Assembly: GCF_031179145.1 (NCBI RefSeq)
Contig: NZ_JAPSIB010000002.1
Coordinates: 1 to 64,000 of the forward strand
DNA from: Brevibacterium sp.
GTDB lineage: Bacteria > Actinomycetota > Actinomycetes > Actinomycetales > Brevibacteriaceae
Length of the DNA stretch: 64,000 nt
Reading direction: 5' to 3'
The notes beneath the pieces were generated by a model, which made no database searches, was not told where the DNA came from, and saw nothing but the letters and a program-made list of their open reading frames with translations. Shown here piece after piece: positions 48,940-58,927 of this stretch (within the stretch, counting starts at the first letter, position 1; every line of letters starts with the position of its first letter). Both the position numbers and the translations under genes were made by a program.

Positions 48940-49470
48940 TCAGGCGTCGGCAGGAGCGTCGTCCTGCTTTTCGCGGAGGGCATCGACGGTGCGAGCGGCC
49001 TTGACCAGCGGAGCGGTGAAGAGGTAAGCCGCCTGGTGGAGGCTTGCCTTCATGGCACCAGCTGCCTTTGCAAGCAGCACTTCGCGGGATTCGAGGTCGG
49101 CAAGTTGGTTGACATGCTCAGCACTGAGAACGGCGCCATCGTAGTAGCCACCCTTCACAACGAGCTGAGCATTCGCCTTGGCAAAGTCACGCAATGCCTT
49201 CGCAGCCTCTGGTGGTTCACCGTTGACGAATGCGATCGCGGTGGGCCCCGTCAGGTGCTCATCGAGATCGTTGATTCCGGCTTCTTTGGCTGCAATGGCA
49301 GTAAGCGTATTCTTTACCACGGCGTAGCTGACGTTCTCACCGAGTGCACTGCGCAGTTCTTTCATCTGCGCAACGGTGAGACCGCGGTACTCGGTCAGCA
49401 ATACAGCGTCGGAGGACTCAAACTGCTGCTTGAGCTCCTTCACTGCGGCTGCCTTGTCTGGCCTCGCCAT
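48940..49470 (-). CDS. rplJ: 50S ribosomal protein L10
   Basis: 176 residues from ATG 49470 (GAAAGG upstream): MARPDKAAAVKELKQQFESS, LTEYRGLTVAQMKELRSAL, YAVVKNTLTAIAAKEAGI. L10 is the stalk base and anchors L7/L12. An upstream in-frame GTG/ATG at 49512 would run through the leader attenuator and is rejected. In other bacteria free L10-L12 binds its own leader. Confidence 0.98.
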   Translation of the reverse strand: MARPDKAAAVKELKQQFESSDAVLLTEYRGLTVAQMKELRSALGENVSYAVVKNTLTAIAAKEAGINDLDEHLTGPTAIAFVNGEPPEAAKALRDFAKANAQLVVKGGYYDGAVLSAEHVNQLADLESREVLLAKAAGAMKASLHQAAYLFTAPLVKAARTVDALREKQDDAPADA

Positions 49471-49510
49471 GGTATTCCTTTCGTACAGGCGCCGATCGTG
49501 TCCCGACACC

Positions 49511-49640
49511 AAAAAGAGCGCTCCACGCAGGTAGGCGCAGAACGCTCATCGAGAACACGAATGTCCGACGAAGACGAATCTTCAGCTCACCTGCGCAGGT
49601 CACTCCTTGCGGAGTCTTCGTCCACGAGCAGCAGGATCCG
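49511..49640 (-). promoter_or_regulatory. L10 leader with attenuator
   Basis: On the minus strand, before rplJ, three compact hairpins can be drawn: ACTCC-GCAA-GGAGT (49602-49615), the palindrome ACCTGCGCAGGT near 49590-49601, and GAAGA-TTCG-TCTTC (49570-49583). They precede GAGCG...CGCTC (49547-49516) followed by TTTTT (49515-49511), an intrinsic terminator form. This fits the known L10-leader arrangement for autoregulation; exact edges are uncertain. Confidence 0.6.
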
Positions 49641-49927
49641 ATTGCGAATCTTGATGGACCCGTGGAGACCGACGGTCTTGGGTGATTCCAGCTTAGCCGC
49701 CGAGGCCCAGGCGCGTCCAATCGGGAGCGCGGACCCCGCGGAGACCTTGGCCACGCTCCCGGAGGCCCCGCATCCGGTGCCGAATGCGCGAGCGCCCCAC
49801 CTGGCCACGAATGCCCCGACACTTCACACCGGCTGCAAGTGGGGCGCTCGTGGTGGAGCGGGGCGCTCGTGGTGGAGTGGGGCGCTCGTGGACAGCGCCG
49901 AAGGCGGCACAGTCCGCCGGACCGGGC
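49641..49927. other. rplJ upstream / ALDH downstream region
   Basis: With the leader (49471-49640), this completes a 457-bp gene-free stretch. It should contain the rplJL promoter, which I cannot place with confidence, and a 19-bp tandem repeat near the ALDH stop. Confidence 0.45.
49841..49897. repeat. Three 19-bp tandem units after ALDH
   Basis: Units at 49841-49859, 49860-49878 and 49879-49897; the first two differ by one base (GGGGCGCTCGTGGTGGAG core), and the third keeps the first 13 bases. It lies 31 bp beyond the ALDH stop. Confidence 0.85.
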
Positions 49928-51451
<1,524 letters not shown>

Positions 51452-51505
51452 TGCAACTCCTTTGCTGCGTCCTCTGTGACCGGAGTCATCTCTCCGTTCG
51501 GTCTC

Positions 51506-51539
51506 ACGCTAGCGAGTGCAACGTTGCATCATGGTTGCA
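51506..51539 (-). promoter_or_regulatory. ALDH promoter and palindromic operator
   Basis: TGCAACGTTGCA (51517-51528) is a perfect 12-bp palindrome and a further GTTGCA is at 51534-51539. On the minus strand TAGCGT (51511-51506) can serve as -10, with the palindrome in the -35/spacer region. It is the likely site of the adjacent GAF-HTH regulator. Confidence 0.6.
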
Positions 51540-52841
51540 TCAGCGGCCGAGCGCCTCCAGGCGGACGACGACCGCGTTGCGTTCGGGGGCCTCGGCCGGC
51601 GCCAGGCGCAGCAGCGTCATGAGCGCCTCAGCGTCGTCGCGGGCGATGTCGAGGCTCGTGTAGCGCCACAGCTGCTGCCAGGTGCCGTGCTCGAGCAGGG
51701 TCTGGCGCAGCAGAGCTTCGATCTCGGCCCGCACCTGAAGGATCCCGGGTGCCTCCGTACCGGGAAGCACCGATCCTCGGCAGAGCTCGAGTGCGGTGTC
51801 GATGTCGCCGAGCTCCAAGGCCCGGCGGGTCCGGGTCAGGTCGCTGTCGAGCCGGCCGCGGATCCGATAGGGCCGGGCTTCGACGCCCACGGACGGCATG
51901 GTTGAGATCGCCCGGCGCAAACGCGCCAGCTCCGCCCGCACCGTGACCTCGCTGCCCCCGGCCGACCACAGCTGCTCGACCAGCCCGCCACCGGTGATGC
52001 CGTGCGGGTGGAGTTCGAGGAGCAGGAGGATCTCCGCATGCCGGTTCGTCAGGATCAGTCTTGTGCCGTCGGCGTCGGTGAGCGAGGGCATCGCTCCCAT
52101 CACCTGCAGTCGAGTCGCAGACGCCGGCACCGCCGCCGAGGTGGGCCCCGGGGCCGCCGTCCTGCGCAGGCCCCGGCCGGGCTCGGAGTTCCCGATCCTG
52201 CTCAGGCTCTCCCCCGCCGCGCGGGCCGTCGCTGCCAACAGCGGCATCACCAGGGAGGAGACCGCATCGTCACCGCCGGTGACATCGATGATGCCGAGCA
52301 CCTCGCCGGTGGTCGGGTCGGTCACCGGGACGGCGCTGCAGCTCCAGGAGTGCACCTCGGCGGCGAAGTGCTCGGCCCGGCTGATCTGGACCGGCGCGCC
52401 CGACCGCAGCGCCAGCCCCGGGGCCGAGGTTCCCATCGTGTCCTCGGACCAGTCGGTGCCCGGGAGGAAGCCCATCGCCTCGGCGCGATTGCGCACGGTG
52501 CGTTCGCCCTCGATCCAGAGCAGGCACCCCTCGGCGTCCCCGAGGGCGACGAGCATGCCCGCATCGACAGCAGGTTCGATGAGCCGGGAGCGCAGCAGCG
52601 GCATGACGGTGTGGAACGGATGGGACCGGCGCACCTCGGCGAGCTCATCGGACTGATATCTCACCCGCGTCCGCACGGCGGCGGGATCCCGCAGATGGGA
52701 CACCGACCGAGCCCAGGATTCGAGGATGGACGGCCGGACGCCGAGGCTGGGGTCGGGTGAGGCGGTGATGTCGTGGAGATTGTCATGAGCGCGGCGGACT
52801 CTGCGCTGGTAGTCGTCGCCGAGGAGGGCCATCGGGTTCAT
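51540..52841 (-). CDS. GAF-domain HTH regulator of the aldehyde dehydrogenase
   Basis: 433 residues from ATG 52841, chosen because GGGGGAGAG lies about eight bases upstream and a -10 (TAGATT, 52907-52902) lies 54 nt before it; ATG 52901 adds 20 low-complexity residues but abuts that -10. An N-terminal region (about 30-95) and a GAF-like sensor (about 100-220, with TDWSEDTMGTSAPGLAL and PVTDPTTGEVLGIIDVTGG) resemble AcoR-type activators, but there is no AAA+ domain. The C-terminal part (about 265-350) is a winged-helix-like DNA-binding region (NRHAEILLLLELHPHGITGG). It probably senses an aldehyde or alcohol and controls the downstream gene. Confidence 0.8.
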   Translation of the reverse strand: MNPMALLGDDYQRRVRRAHDNLHDITASPDPSLGVRPSILESWARSVSHLRDPAAVRTRVRYQSDELAEVRRSHPFHTVMPLLRSRLIEPAVDAGMLVALGDAEGCLLWIEGERTVRNRAEAMGFLPGTDWSEDTMGTSAPGLALRSGAPVQISRAEHFAAEVHSWSCSAVPVTDPTTGEVLGIIDVTGGDDAVSSLVMPLLAATARAAGESLSRIGNSEPGRGLRRTAAPGPTSAAVPASATRLQVMGAMPSLTDADGTRLILTNRHAEILLLLELHPHGITGGGLVEQLWSAGGSEVTVRAELARLRRAISTMPSVGVEARPYRIRGRLDSDLTRTRRALELGDIDTALELCRGSVLPGTEAPGILQVRAEIEALLRQTLLEHGTWQQLWRYTSLDIARDDAEALMTLLRLAPAEAPERNAVVVRLEALGR

Positions 52842-52944
52842 GTCGAGCTCTCCCCCACCTCCATCGGCGTCGTCCACGACGGGAGATGTCGTGCTGTCCA
52901 TAATCTATCGAGGTGCGGCGCAGGTCACAAGGGGAGACGACGAA

Positions 52945-52983
52945 GAGCGGGTGGGAAGTGATGTTCTCACTTCCCACCCGCTC
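52945..52983 (-). terminator. rplKA terminator
   Basis: A perfect 17-bp stem (52945-52961 with 52967-52983) and a 5-nt loop, 40 bp after the rplA stop. It separates rplKA from the regulator/ALDH unit. Confidence 0.82.
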
Positions 52984-53023
52984 TCACAGGTTCCGCGTCA
53001 GACGCGGACCTCAGGTGCGACGA

Positions 53024-53719
53024 TCAGACGCGCAGCGACGAGTGATCGACCGGGACGCCGGGACCGTTCGAGGTGGTCACGGTCGCCTTGGTGATGTAGC
53101 GGCCCTTCGAGGAGCTGGGCTTGAGGCGGAGGATCTCCTCGATCGCGGCGTCGAAGTTCTCCTGCAGCGCCTGCTCGGAGAAGGAGACCTTCCCGATGAT
53201 GAAGTGCAGGTTGGAGTGCTTGTCGACGCGGAATTCGATCTTTCCGCCCTTGATGTCGGTGACGGCCTTGGCCACATCCATGGTCACGGTGCCGGTCTTG
53301 GGGTTGGGCATCAGGCCACGGGGACCCAGCACCTTGCCCAGACGTCCGACCTTGCCCATCATGTCGGGGGTCGCCACAGCGGCGTCGAAGTCGGTGAAGC
53401 CATTGGCCACCTTCTCCAGCAGGTCATCGGAACCGACGAAATCGGCACCTGCTTCGCGAGCTGCCTCTGCACGGTCGCCGGCGGCGAACACCAGGACCCG
53501 GGCGGTCTTACCGGTACCGTGCGGAAGGTTGACGGTGCCGCGCACCATCTGGTCCGCCTTGCGGGGGTCAACACCCAGGCGGAGGGCGACCTCAACGGTG
53601 GCGTCGTACTTGGCCACGTTGGTGTCCTTGGCCAGGGCGATCGCCTGAGCCGGTTCGTACTTCACATCGGCGGCGAGTTTCTCTGCCGCGGCCTGGTAGG
53701 CCTTTGAACGCTTTGCCAT
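53024..53719 (-). CDS. rplA: 50S ribosomal protein L1
   Basis: 231 residues from ATG 53719 (AGAAGAG upstream): [60 protein letters not shown]1 forms the mobile stalk at the E site and represses L11-L1 translation in E. coli. A longer frame to 53767 crosses the rplK-rplA gap and lacks support. Confidence 0.98.
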   Translation of the reverse strand: MAKRSKAYQAAAEKLAADVKYEPAQAIALAKDTNVAKYDATVEVALRLGVDPRKADQMVRGTVNLPHGTGKTARVLVFAAGDRAEAAREAGADFVGSDDLLEKVANGFTDFDAAVATPDMMGKVGRLGKVLGPRGLMPNPKTGTVTMDVAKAVTDIKGGKIEFRVDKHSNLHFIIGKVSFSEQALQENFDAAIEEILRLKPSSSKGRYITKATVTTSNGPGVPVDHSSLRV

Positions 53720-53804
53720 CTGCTCTTCTCCTTGCAGTCGTGGTGTGGGCCGCGCGAGCCCTGCCACAGTGGTGTCTCTGGAATCAGGCGTGAGTGCCGT
53801 GTTC

Positions 53805-54242
53805 TCAGAGCTTGATGTCGGTGGTCACGCCCATGGAGCGAGCGGTGCCGGCGATGATGCGGTCGGCCTGTTCCAGGTCGTTGGCGTTGAGGTCGGGCAT
53901 CTTCGTGGTGGCGATCTCACGCACCTGCTCGGCGCTCAGGTGAGCGACCTTGGCGGTGTGCGGAGTGGCCGATCCCGACTTCACTCCTGCAGCCTTCTTG
54001 ATCAGCTCGGCCGCCGGAGGGGTCTTGAGAACGAAGGTGAACGAACGATCTTCGTACACCGTGATCTCGACGGGAACGATGTTCCCGCGCTGGGATTCCG
54101 TGGCGGCGTTGTAGGCCTTGCAGAATTCCATGATGTTGACGCCGTGCTGGGCAAGCGCCGGACCAATTGGAGGAGCCGGGTTGGCGGCACCTGCCTGAAT
54201 CTGGAGCTTGACGAGGCCGGCTACCTTTTTCTTGGGAGGCAT
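53805..54242 (-). CDS. rplK: 50S ribosomal protein L11
   Basis: 145 residues: [40 protein letters not shown], ending [18 protein letters not shown]11 with its rRNA forms the GTPase centre, the thiostrepton target. It follows nusG by 219 bp with a hairpin between. Confidence 0.98.
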   Translation of the reverse strand: MPPKKKVAGLVKLQIQAGAANPAPPIGPALAQHGVNIMEFCKAYNAATESQRGNIVPVEITVYEDRSFTFVLKTPPAAELIKKAAGVKSGSATPHTAKVAHLSAEQVREIATTKMPDLNANDLEQADRIIAGTARSMGVTTDIKL

Positions 54243-54401
54243 GTACGGTCCTTAATCTAAAAGTTGTGACGTGCCCGAAGCTGCGACACGTCGCTTGAAG
54301 CCGGTCCTGCCGATTCAGGCCGACAATCAAACCACACCAGTATTCCATGCGCTGAGGCTTGCGAGCAAACCGCAGTGAAGCGGGTCACGTGGGTGGCTGA
54401 A

Positions 54402-54440
54402 CGGCGACAGGGCCGGCGTTCCCGCCGGGCCCTGTCGCCG
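54402..54440 (-). terminator. nusG downstream hairpin
   Basis: CGGCGACAGGGCC... at 54402-54418 pairs with ...GGCCCTGTCGCCG at 54423-54440 (one bulged G) around a TTCC loop, 22 bp after the nusG stop. It probably ends secE-nusG transcription before rplK. Confidence 0.75.
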
Positions 54441-54461
54441 AAGTTCTAGAGTGGGTGGTGC

Positions 54462-55367
54462 TCAGAGCTTGGACACCTGGTCGAAGCCGAGCTCGACGGG
54501 AACGTCGCGCTCGAAGATCGACAGCAGAACCGTGAGCTTCTGCGAGTCGGGACGGATCTCCTGGATCGTCGCCGGGTGACCCTCGAAGGAGCCCTCCTTG
54601 ACGAGCACCGATTCGCCGATCTCGAACTCCACCTCGGTGATGGGAGCCGCTGCGGCCGCCTGATCCCGAGCGCCCTCGGTGGCGGCGGCTTCGGCCTGGC
54701 GCTCCTCGAAGACGGGGGCGAGCATCGTGAAGACCTCGTCGATCGACAGCGGGACCGGATCGTAGGCGTTGCCCACGAATCCCGTCACACCCGGGGTGTG
54801 GCGGACCGCGCCCCACGACTCGTCGGTGAGTTCCATCCGCACGAGCACGTAACCCGGGATGCGCACGCGGCGAACTTGCTTGCGCTGACCGTTCTTGATC
54901 TCGATGACGTCTTCCATCGGGACCTGGATCTCGAAGATGTAGTCCTCGAGGTTGAGGCTCACGGCCCGGTTCTCGAGGTTCTGCTTCACGCGGTTCTCGT
55001 AGCCGGCGTAGGAGTGGATGACGTACCAGTCACCCTCCTGCATGCGCAGCTCCGACTTGAATTCCTCGGCCGGGTCAACGGGCTCTTCGTCCGCTGGGGC
55101 ACCCTCGGCATCGGCGGCGGAGTCCGCCTCGGCGTCGTCGGCGGCCTTCGCGTCGGGGTCGACGTCGGCGCCGGATTCGGTCTCGGCGACGGACTCGGAG
55201 TCGGGGTCGACGTCGGAGTCTGCGGCTGGTGCAGCGGTCTCCGCTTCGGCGCCCGCGCTCTCGGTCGCGTCCTCGACATCAGTGGTCGCTGGAGCAACGT
55301 TCGCCTCTTCGGCGGTGACGTCCTCCGTCTCAGGGGTTTCCTGTTCAGATGAACTGGTTTCCGACAC
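54462..55367 (-). CDS. nusG: Transcription termination/antitermination factor NusG
   Basis: 301 residues. Residues 1-105 are a very acidic Ala/Asp/Glu/Ser extension, seen in actinobacterial NusG and absent in E. coli. The NGN domain spans about 112-215 (DWYVIHSYAGYENRVKQNLE, RVRIPGYVLVRMEL) and binds the polymerase clamp. The KOW domain spans about 248-301 (GESVLVKEGSFEGHPATI) and binds S10 or Rho. An Ala-rich linker (225-240) joins them. The start is GTG 55367 with GAGGAA upstream. Confidence 0.97.
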   Translation of the reverse strand: MSETSSSEQETPETEDVTAEEANVAPATTDVEDATESAGAEAETAAPAADSDVDPDSESVAETESGADVDPDAKAADDAEADSAADAEGAPADEEPVDPAEEFKSELRMQEGDWYVIHSYAGYENRVKQNLENRAVSLNLEDYIFEIQVPMEDVIEIKNGQRKQVRRVRIPGYVLVRMELTDESWGAVRHTPGVTGFVGNAYDPVPLSIDEVFTMLAPVFEERQAEAAATEGARDQAAAAAPITEVEFEIGESVLVKEGSFEGHPATIQEIRPDSQKLTVLLSIFERDVPVELGFDQVSKL

Positions 55368-55462
55368 CGATCAATTCCTCGCTTCGCGTGTAGGGACAAC
55401 TCGTACAGAAGAGAGTTGTGAGAGTGTGCAGGTGTTGTCAGACATCGTATCCGAGTCGAGAG

Positions 55463-55519
55463 GTCACAGCCGAGTCCCGAGGTCGCAGCCGAGCCCGGAC
55501 GTCACAGCCGAAGCGGCCG
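55463..55519. repeat. Three 19-bp tandem units between secE and nusG
   Basis: Units at 55463-55481, 55482-55500 and 55501-55519 share GTCACAGCCGAG with small changes. They start 95 bp upstream of nusG and end 20 bp past the secE stop. Confidence 0.8.
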
Positions 55520-55538
55520 GGTCACTGTCCGGCGCAGG

Positions 55539-55817
55539 TCACCACAGGGGCCAGATCGGAGTCCCGGCGAAGACGAATCCGACGAGCTTGCCGAACACGA
55601 GATCGAGCGCCGTCACCAGCAGCATCATGAACAGGATGAATCCGAGCACGACGAGGGTGTAGTTGACGAGCTGCTTGCGAGTCGGAGTGACGACCTTCTT
55701 CAGCTCCGCCATGACCTCACGGAAGAACTGGAGGATCCGTCCGAAGAATCCGAGCTGCCTGCGACTGGCGGCGCTCTTGGGCGCGGCGTCAGTCTTCTTT
55801 GCCGGTGTGTCGCTCAC
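55539..55817 (-). CDS. secE: Preprotein translocase subunit SecE
   Basis: 92 residues, the short one-span form. An amphipathic helix (FGRILQFFREVMAELKKVVT, then PTRKQLVNY) precedes one transmembrane helix (LVVLGFILFMMLLVTALDLV) near 60-82. SecE clamps SecY. It starts at GTG 55817 and follows tRNA-Trp, the conserved actinobacterial order. Confidence 0.96.
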   Translation of the reverse strand: MSDTPAKKTDAAPKSAASRRQLGFFGRILQFFREVMAELKKVVTPTRKQLVNYTLVVLGFILFMMLLVTALDLVFGKLVGFVFAGTPIWPLW

Positions 55818-55915
55818 ACATCCTCACTCGGTTGGGTTCAACGGGGACTGCACAATTGCTTCGAGCCAGTCGAGGACTGCGTCTTGCCGATGTGATTCGA
55901 CGAAGATCAACTGCG

Positions 55916-55988
55916 CAGGGGTGACAGGACTCGAACCTGCAACCTACGGTTTTGGAGACCGTTGCGCTACCAATTGCGCCACACCCCT
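55916..55988 (-). tRNA. trpT: tRNA-Trp (CCA)
   Basis: The minus strand folds as a 73-nt tRNA: acceptor stem AGGGGTG (55988-55982) with CACCCCT (55923-55917), discriminator G, D arm with GCGCAATTGGTAGCGC, anticodon loop CTCCAAA (anticodon CCA), and T arm with GGTTCGAGTCC. CCA is not encoded. It lies 99 bp before secE. TATGCT at 56048-56043 is a possible -10. Confidence 0.95.
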
Positions 55989-56128
55989 TCGATTCGACAC
56001 TCTCGATTCAGTTCCTCGAGTCGTGCCCAACCACGAGAAACGAGCATACCGTCTCCGGCGGCGATTAGTCGAACCGAAGCCTCCAGCGTGTCGAAGATCG
56101 CACTCCCCCGCCCTGGTCACAGGCCCGT

Positions 56129-57784
56129 TCAGGCGGCCGCGGAGGTCCCCTCGGGAGGCTGGGCCACGAGCGGCACCGGCTCCGGGAACCGGATCCAGGG
56201 CCCCACCGTCACCTTCCGATCGGGTCCGACCGTGATGATCTGCATGTCGATCGGCTGCTTCGTCCGATCGTCGATGCGGATGACGCTGAGCTCGGCGTCC
56301 ATCTTCAGCGGTCCGGGCGTCAGGGAGTCGGCCAGGGCACCGCCCGTCGTCGAACTCACATACCGCACCCCGAGCCCCGAGGGTTCGGGCCCGACCCGAC
56401 GATGCCAGTGCCCGCTCAGCGTGTAGTCCGCACAGCCGGCGCGCAGGGAGGGGGCGCCGATTCTGGCGTCGTGGATGAGCATGATGTCGAAGTCGGTGGA
56501 ACAGGCCTCCTGGCGCAGCTTCTGCGCGTACTGATCGGCGGTGAGACCGGTTTCGAGCTGCGGTCCCGAGCCGAAGACTGTGCGCCGCGGGTCCGGTCCG
56601 CCGAAGAACGTCACTCCCGCGAGTTCGGCGCGTGAGTTCTCGAGCACCTCCCATCCCCTGCTCTTGGCGTGGTCGGTGGTCTCGGTCGAATCATGATTGC
56701 CCTTGACCACGACCTTCGGCAGGTCCTCGGGCAGCTCCTGGTCGAGGACGTCGAAGCAGTAGTTCTCCGCCGAGGTGCCGGTCATCGTGATGTCGCCGCC
56801 GTCGATGTAGCCGTCGGCGTAGGACAGGGACACGACCTCGCCGAGCACCTGTGCCATCCCGACGTTGCAGTGCAGGTCGGATCCGAAGACGAAGGTCGAC
56901 ACGTTCGCGCCGATTCCGCCCGAGGTCGCGTCGGGGCCGGGGACCAGACCGCGGGCCGACCAGTTGCCGGTCAGCGGTCGCTCGTCCCATTGGGCGTGGA
57001 GGTCGGTGATCGCCCCGCCGTAGAACTCGTCGTTCTTCGCGGCGAAGTCCTCGACCGCTTTGACGCCCGTGTCGATCACCCCGCCGAGGCGGCCGGTGAG
57101 CTGTCCGCCCTCGAGCGGAGTCCCGGCGAAGGCAGGATCGGGCACGAGCGGGTCGGGCCGGTTGAGGGCGGCGACGCCGAGACCTCCGAAGGCGAGGACT
57201 GTGACGACTCCGATCGCGATGAGCTCGCGGCCTGCCAGCACCCGCCAGACATCACCGGGGCGGATGGGGCCGAAGGCGAAGGCGAGCGCCACCCCGACGC
57301 CGCTGAGGACGGCCACCGCCAACGCCCAGCGGGTGAGGACATCGCGAGTGAGCCCCTCGACGATCTGGTCGATCTGAGTCTGCGGGGAGGAGAAGAGCAG
57401 CGCATAGGAGGCGACGTCGCCGCCGAGGGCGTCGAGGGTTCCTCCGCTCGGGTCGTCCGGTCCGGCGTCCTTCGCGGTTCGACGCTCGGAGGCGGCGGCC
57501 GGCGATTCCTTGTCCGAATCCCCGGCGACGGGGATCTCACCGACCTCGATCGCCAGCCCGAGACCGGCCGGCAGATGCTTCTCGGCGGGCAGGAGCAGCT
57601 TGCCCAAGGGGCCGAAGTCGAGCGTCAGCCGCGAATCCGCGGTGACCTCGTAATGCGCTTCGTGCGGGCCGAAGGTGAGATCGGCTTCCGCACTCAGCAC
57701 CGCCCAGGGGAGGCTGATGACGGCCGTCGTGGCGAGCAGGACGAGCAGGGCTGAAAGTCTCCGTGGAACCGACACGGGCGCCAT
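56129..57784 (-). CDS. Membrane-anchored metallophosphoesterase
   Basis: 551 residues. A hydrophobic segment at about 10-31 and two more near 151-171 and 187-206 anchor the protein. The C-terminal half is a calcineurin-type phosphoesterase: GSDLHCN (301-307), GGDIT, KGNHDS, LIHDA and GHWHR supply the metal ligands. By topology the catalytic domain should be outside. The linker (85-115) is low complexity. Substrate unknown; related proteins act on nucleotides or phospholipid headgroups. It is transcribed toward tRNA-Trp and divergent from adenosine deaminase. Confidence 0.82.
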   Translation of the reverse strand: MAPVSVPRRLSALLVLLATTAVISLPWAVLSAEADLTFGPHEAHYEVTADSRLTLDFGPLGKLLLPAEKHLPAGLGLAIEVGEIPVAGDSDKESPAAASERRTAKDAGPDDPSGGTLDALGGDVASYALLFSSPQTQIDQIVEGLTRDVLTRWALAVAVLSGVGVALAFAFGPIRPGDVWRVLAGRELIAIGVVTVLAFGGLGVAALNRPDPLVPDPAFAGTPLEGGQLTGRLGGVIDTGVKAVEDFAAKNDEFYGGAITDLHAQWDERPLTGNWSARGLVPGPDATSGGIGANVSTFVFGSDLHCNVGMAQVLGEVVSLSYADGYIDGGDITMTGTSAENYCFDVLDQELPEDLPKVVVKGNHDSTETTDHAKSRGWEVLENSRAELAGVTFFGGPDPRRTVFGSGPQLETGLTADQYAQKLRQEACSTDFDIMLIHDARIGAPSLRAGCADYTLSGHWHRRVGPEPSGLGVRYVSSTTGGALADSLTPGPLKMDAELSVIRIDDRTKQPIDMQIITVGPDRKVTVGPWIRFPEPVPLVAQPPEGTSAAA

Positions 57785-57800
57785 TCTAGAGATGTCGCTC

Positions 57801-57860
57801 GAGACGTGGCCATGCCGTCCGGGACGTGACCGTGTCCACCGGGACGTGACCGCTAAGGTT
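57801..57860. repeat. Three 20-bp tandem units upstream of adenosine deaminase
   Basis: Units at 57801-57820, 57821-57840 and 57841-57860 share GGGACGTGACCG at their start; the third unit runs into TAAGGT (57854-57859), a likely -10. Confidence 0.8.
57854..57859 (+). promoter_or_regulatory. Leaderless -10 for adenosine deaminase
   Basis: TAAGGT lies seven bases before ATG 57867, predicting a leaderless or nearly leaderless transcript. An in-frame GTG at 57864 is an alternative start. Confidence 0.45.
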
Positions 57861-57866
57861 GGAGTG

Positions 57867-58889
57867 ATGACGGATCACATCGAGTCTCTGCCCAAAGCGC
57901 ACCTGCACCTGCACTTCACCGGGTCAATGGCCGTCGACACGTTGCGCGAGCTCGCCGCCGAGGCGGGTGTGTCGATGCCCGAGCAGCTGCTGGGCTCCAC
58001 CCCTCTGGACCTCAGCCCCGACGAGCGCGGATGGTTCCGCTTCCAGCGCCTCTACGACATGGCTCGCGGGGTCGTGCGCGGGGAGGACGTCATGCGCAGG
58101 CTGGTCCGGGAGGCCGCCGCGGCCGATCGCGCGGAGGGTTCTCGGTGGCTCGAGCTGCAGGTCGACCCGACCTCGTATGCCCCGTTCGTCGGAGGCATCA
58201 CCCCGGGCCTGGAGATCATCCTCGACGAGGCGGCCGCGGTCAGCGACGCCGATTTCGGGATGGCGATCATCGTCGCCGCGTCACGCACGCGCCATCCCCT
58301 CGATGCCCGGACGCTGGCCCGCTTGGCCGTTCGGTTCGCCGGCGAGGGCCCGGGCAGCGTGGTCGGATTCGGTCTGTCCAACGATGAGCGGCGCGGGGTC
58401 ACAGCAGAGTTCTCCCGCGCGTTCGCCATCGCTCGCCGAGGCGGCCTGCGGTCTGTGCCTCACGGTGGCGAGCTTCTCGGTCCCACCCATATCCGCGAGG
58501 TCGTCGCGGCGCTGGATCCGCACCGCCTCGGGCACGGGGTCCGCGCCGTCGAGGATCCGCGGCTGCTCGCCGAACTGGTCGAGGCCGACGTCGGGTTCGA
58601 GGTCTGTCCCGGCTCGAACGTGTCCCTCGGCGTGTACCCGGACATCACCGAGGTGCCGCTCTCGGCTCTGATGAGGGCGGGTGCGAAGGTGGCGCTCGGG
58701 GCCGATGACCCGCTCATCTTCCGATCGCGCCTGGCCGATCAGTATCGGTTCGCACAACGGCTGGGGCTGGGCCCGTCCGATCTGGCCCGGCTGGCCTCGG
58801 AGTCGTTCGACATCTCCGCCGCGCCCTGGGACATCAGGGCCCGGGCACGGCGGGACCTCGACGACTGGCTGCGCACCGCCGGCGCTTGA
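57867..58889 (+). CDS. add: Adenosine deaminase
   Basis: 340 residues. It converts adenosine to inosine in purine salvage. Metal-binding H12 and H14 lie in KAHLHLHFTGS; SVPHGGEL carries the catalytic His-x-x-Glu; DPHRLGHGVRAVED and KVALGADDPLIF supply the later His and Asp-Asp. It lies on the plus strand, convergent to murB. The adenosine assignment rests on motifs; adenine deaminase-like proteins share this fold. Confidence 0.88.
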   Translation: MTDHIESLPKAHLHLHFTGSMAVDTLRELAAEAGVSMPEQLLGSTPLDLSPDERGWFRFQRLYDMARGVVRGEDVMRRLVREAAAADRAEGSRWLELQVDPTSYAPFVGGITPGLEIILDEAAAVSDADFGMAIIVAASRTRHPLDARTLARLAVRFAGEGPGSVVGFGLSNDERRGVTAEFSRAFAIARRGGLRSVPHGGELLGPTHIREVVAALDPHRLGHGVRAVEDPRLLAELVEADVGFEVCPGSNVSLGVYPDITEVPLSALMRAGAKVALGADDPLIFRSRLADQYRFAQRLGLGPSDLARLASESFDISAAPWDIRARARRDLDDWLRTAGA

Positions 58890-58927
58890 GTCGGACAGGC
58901 GCTGAGCGCACCCGATCAGCGACCCTC

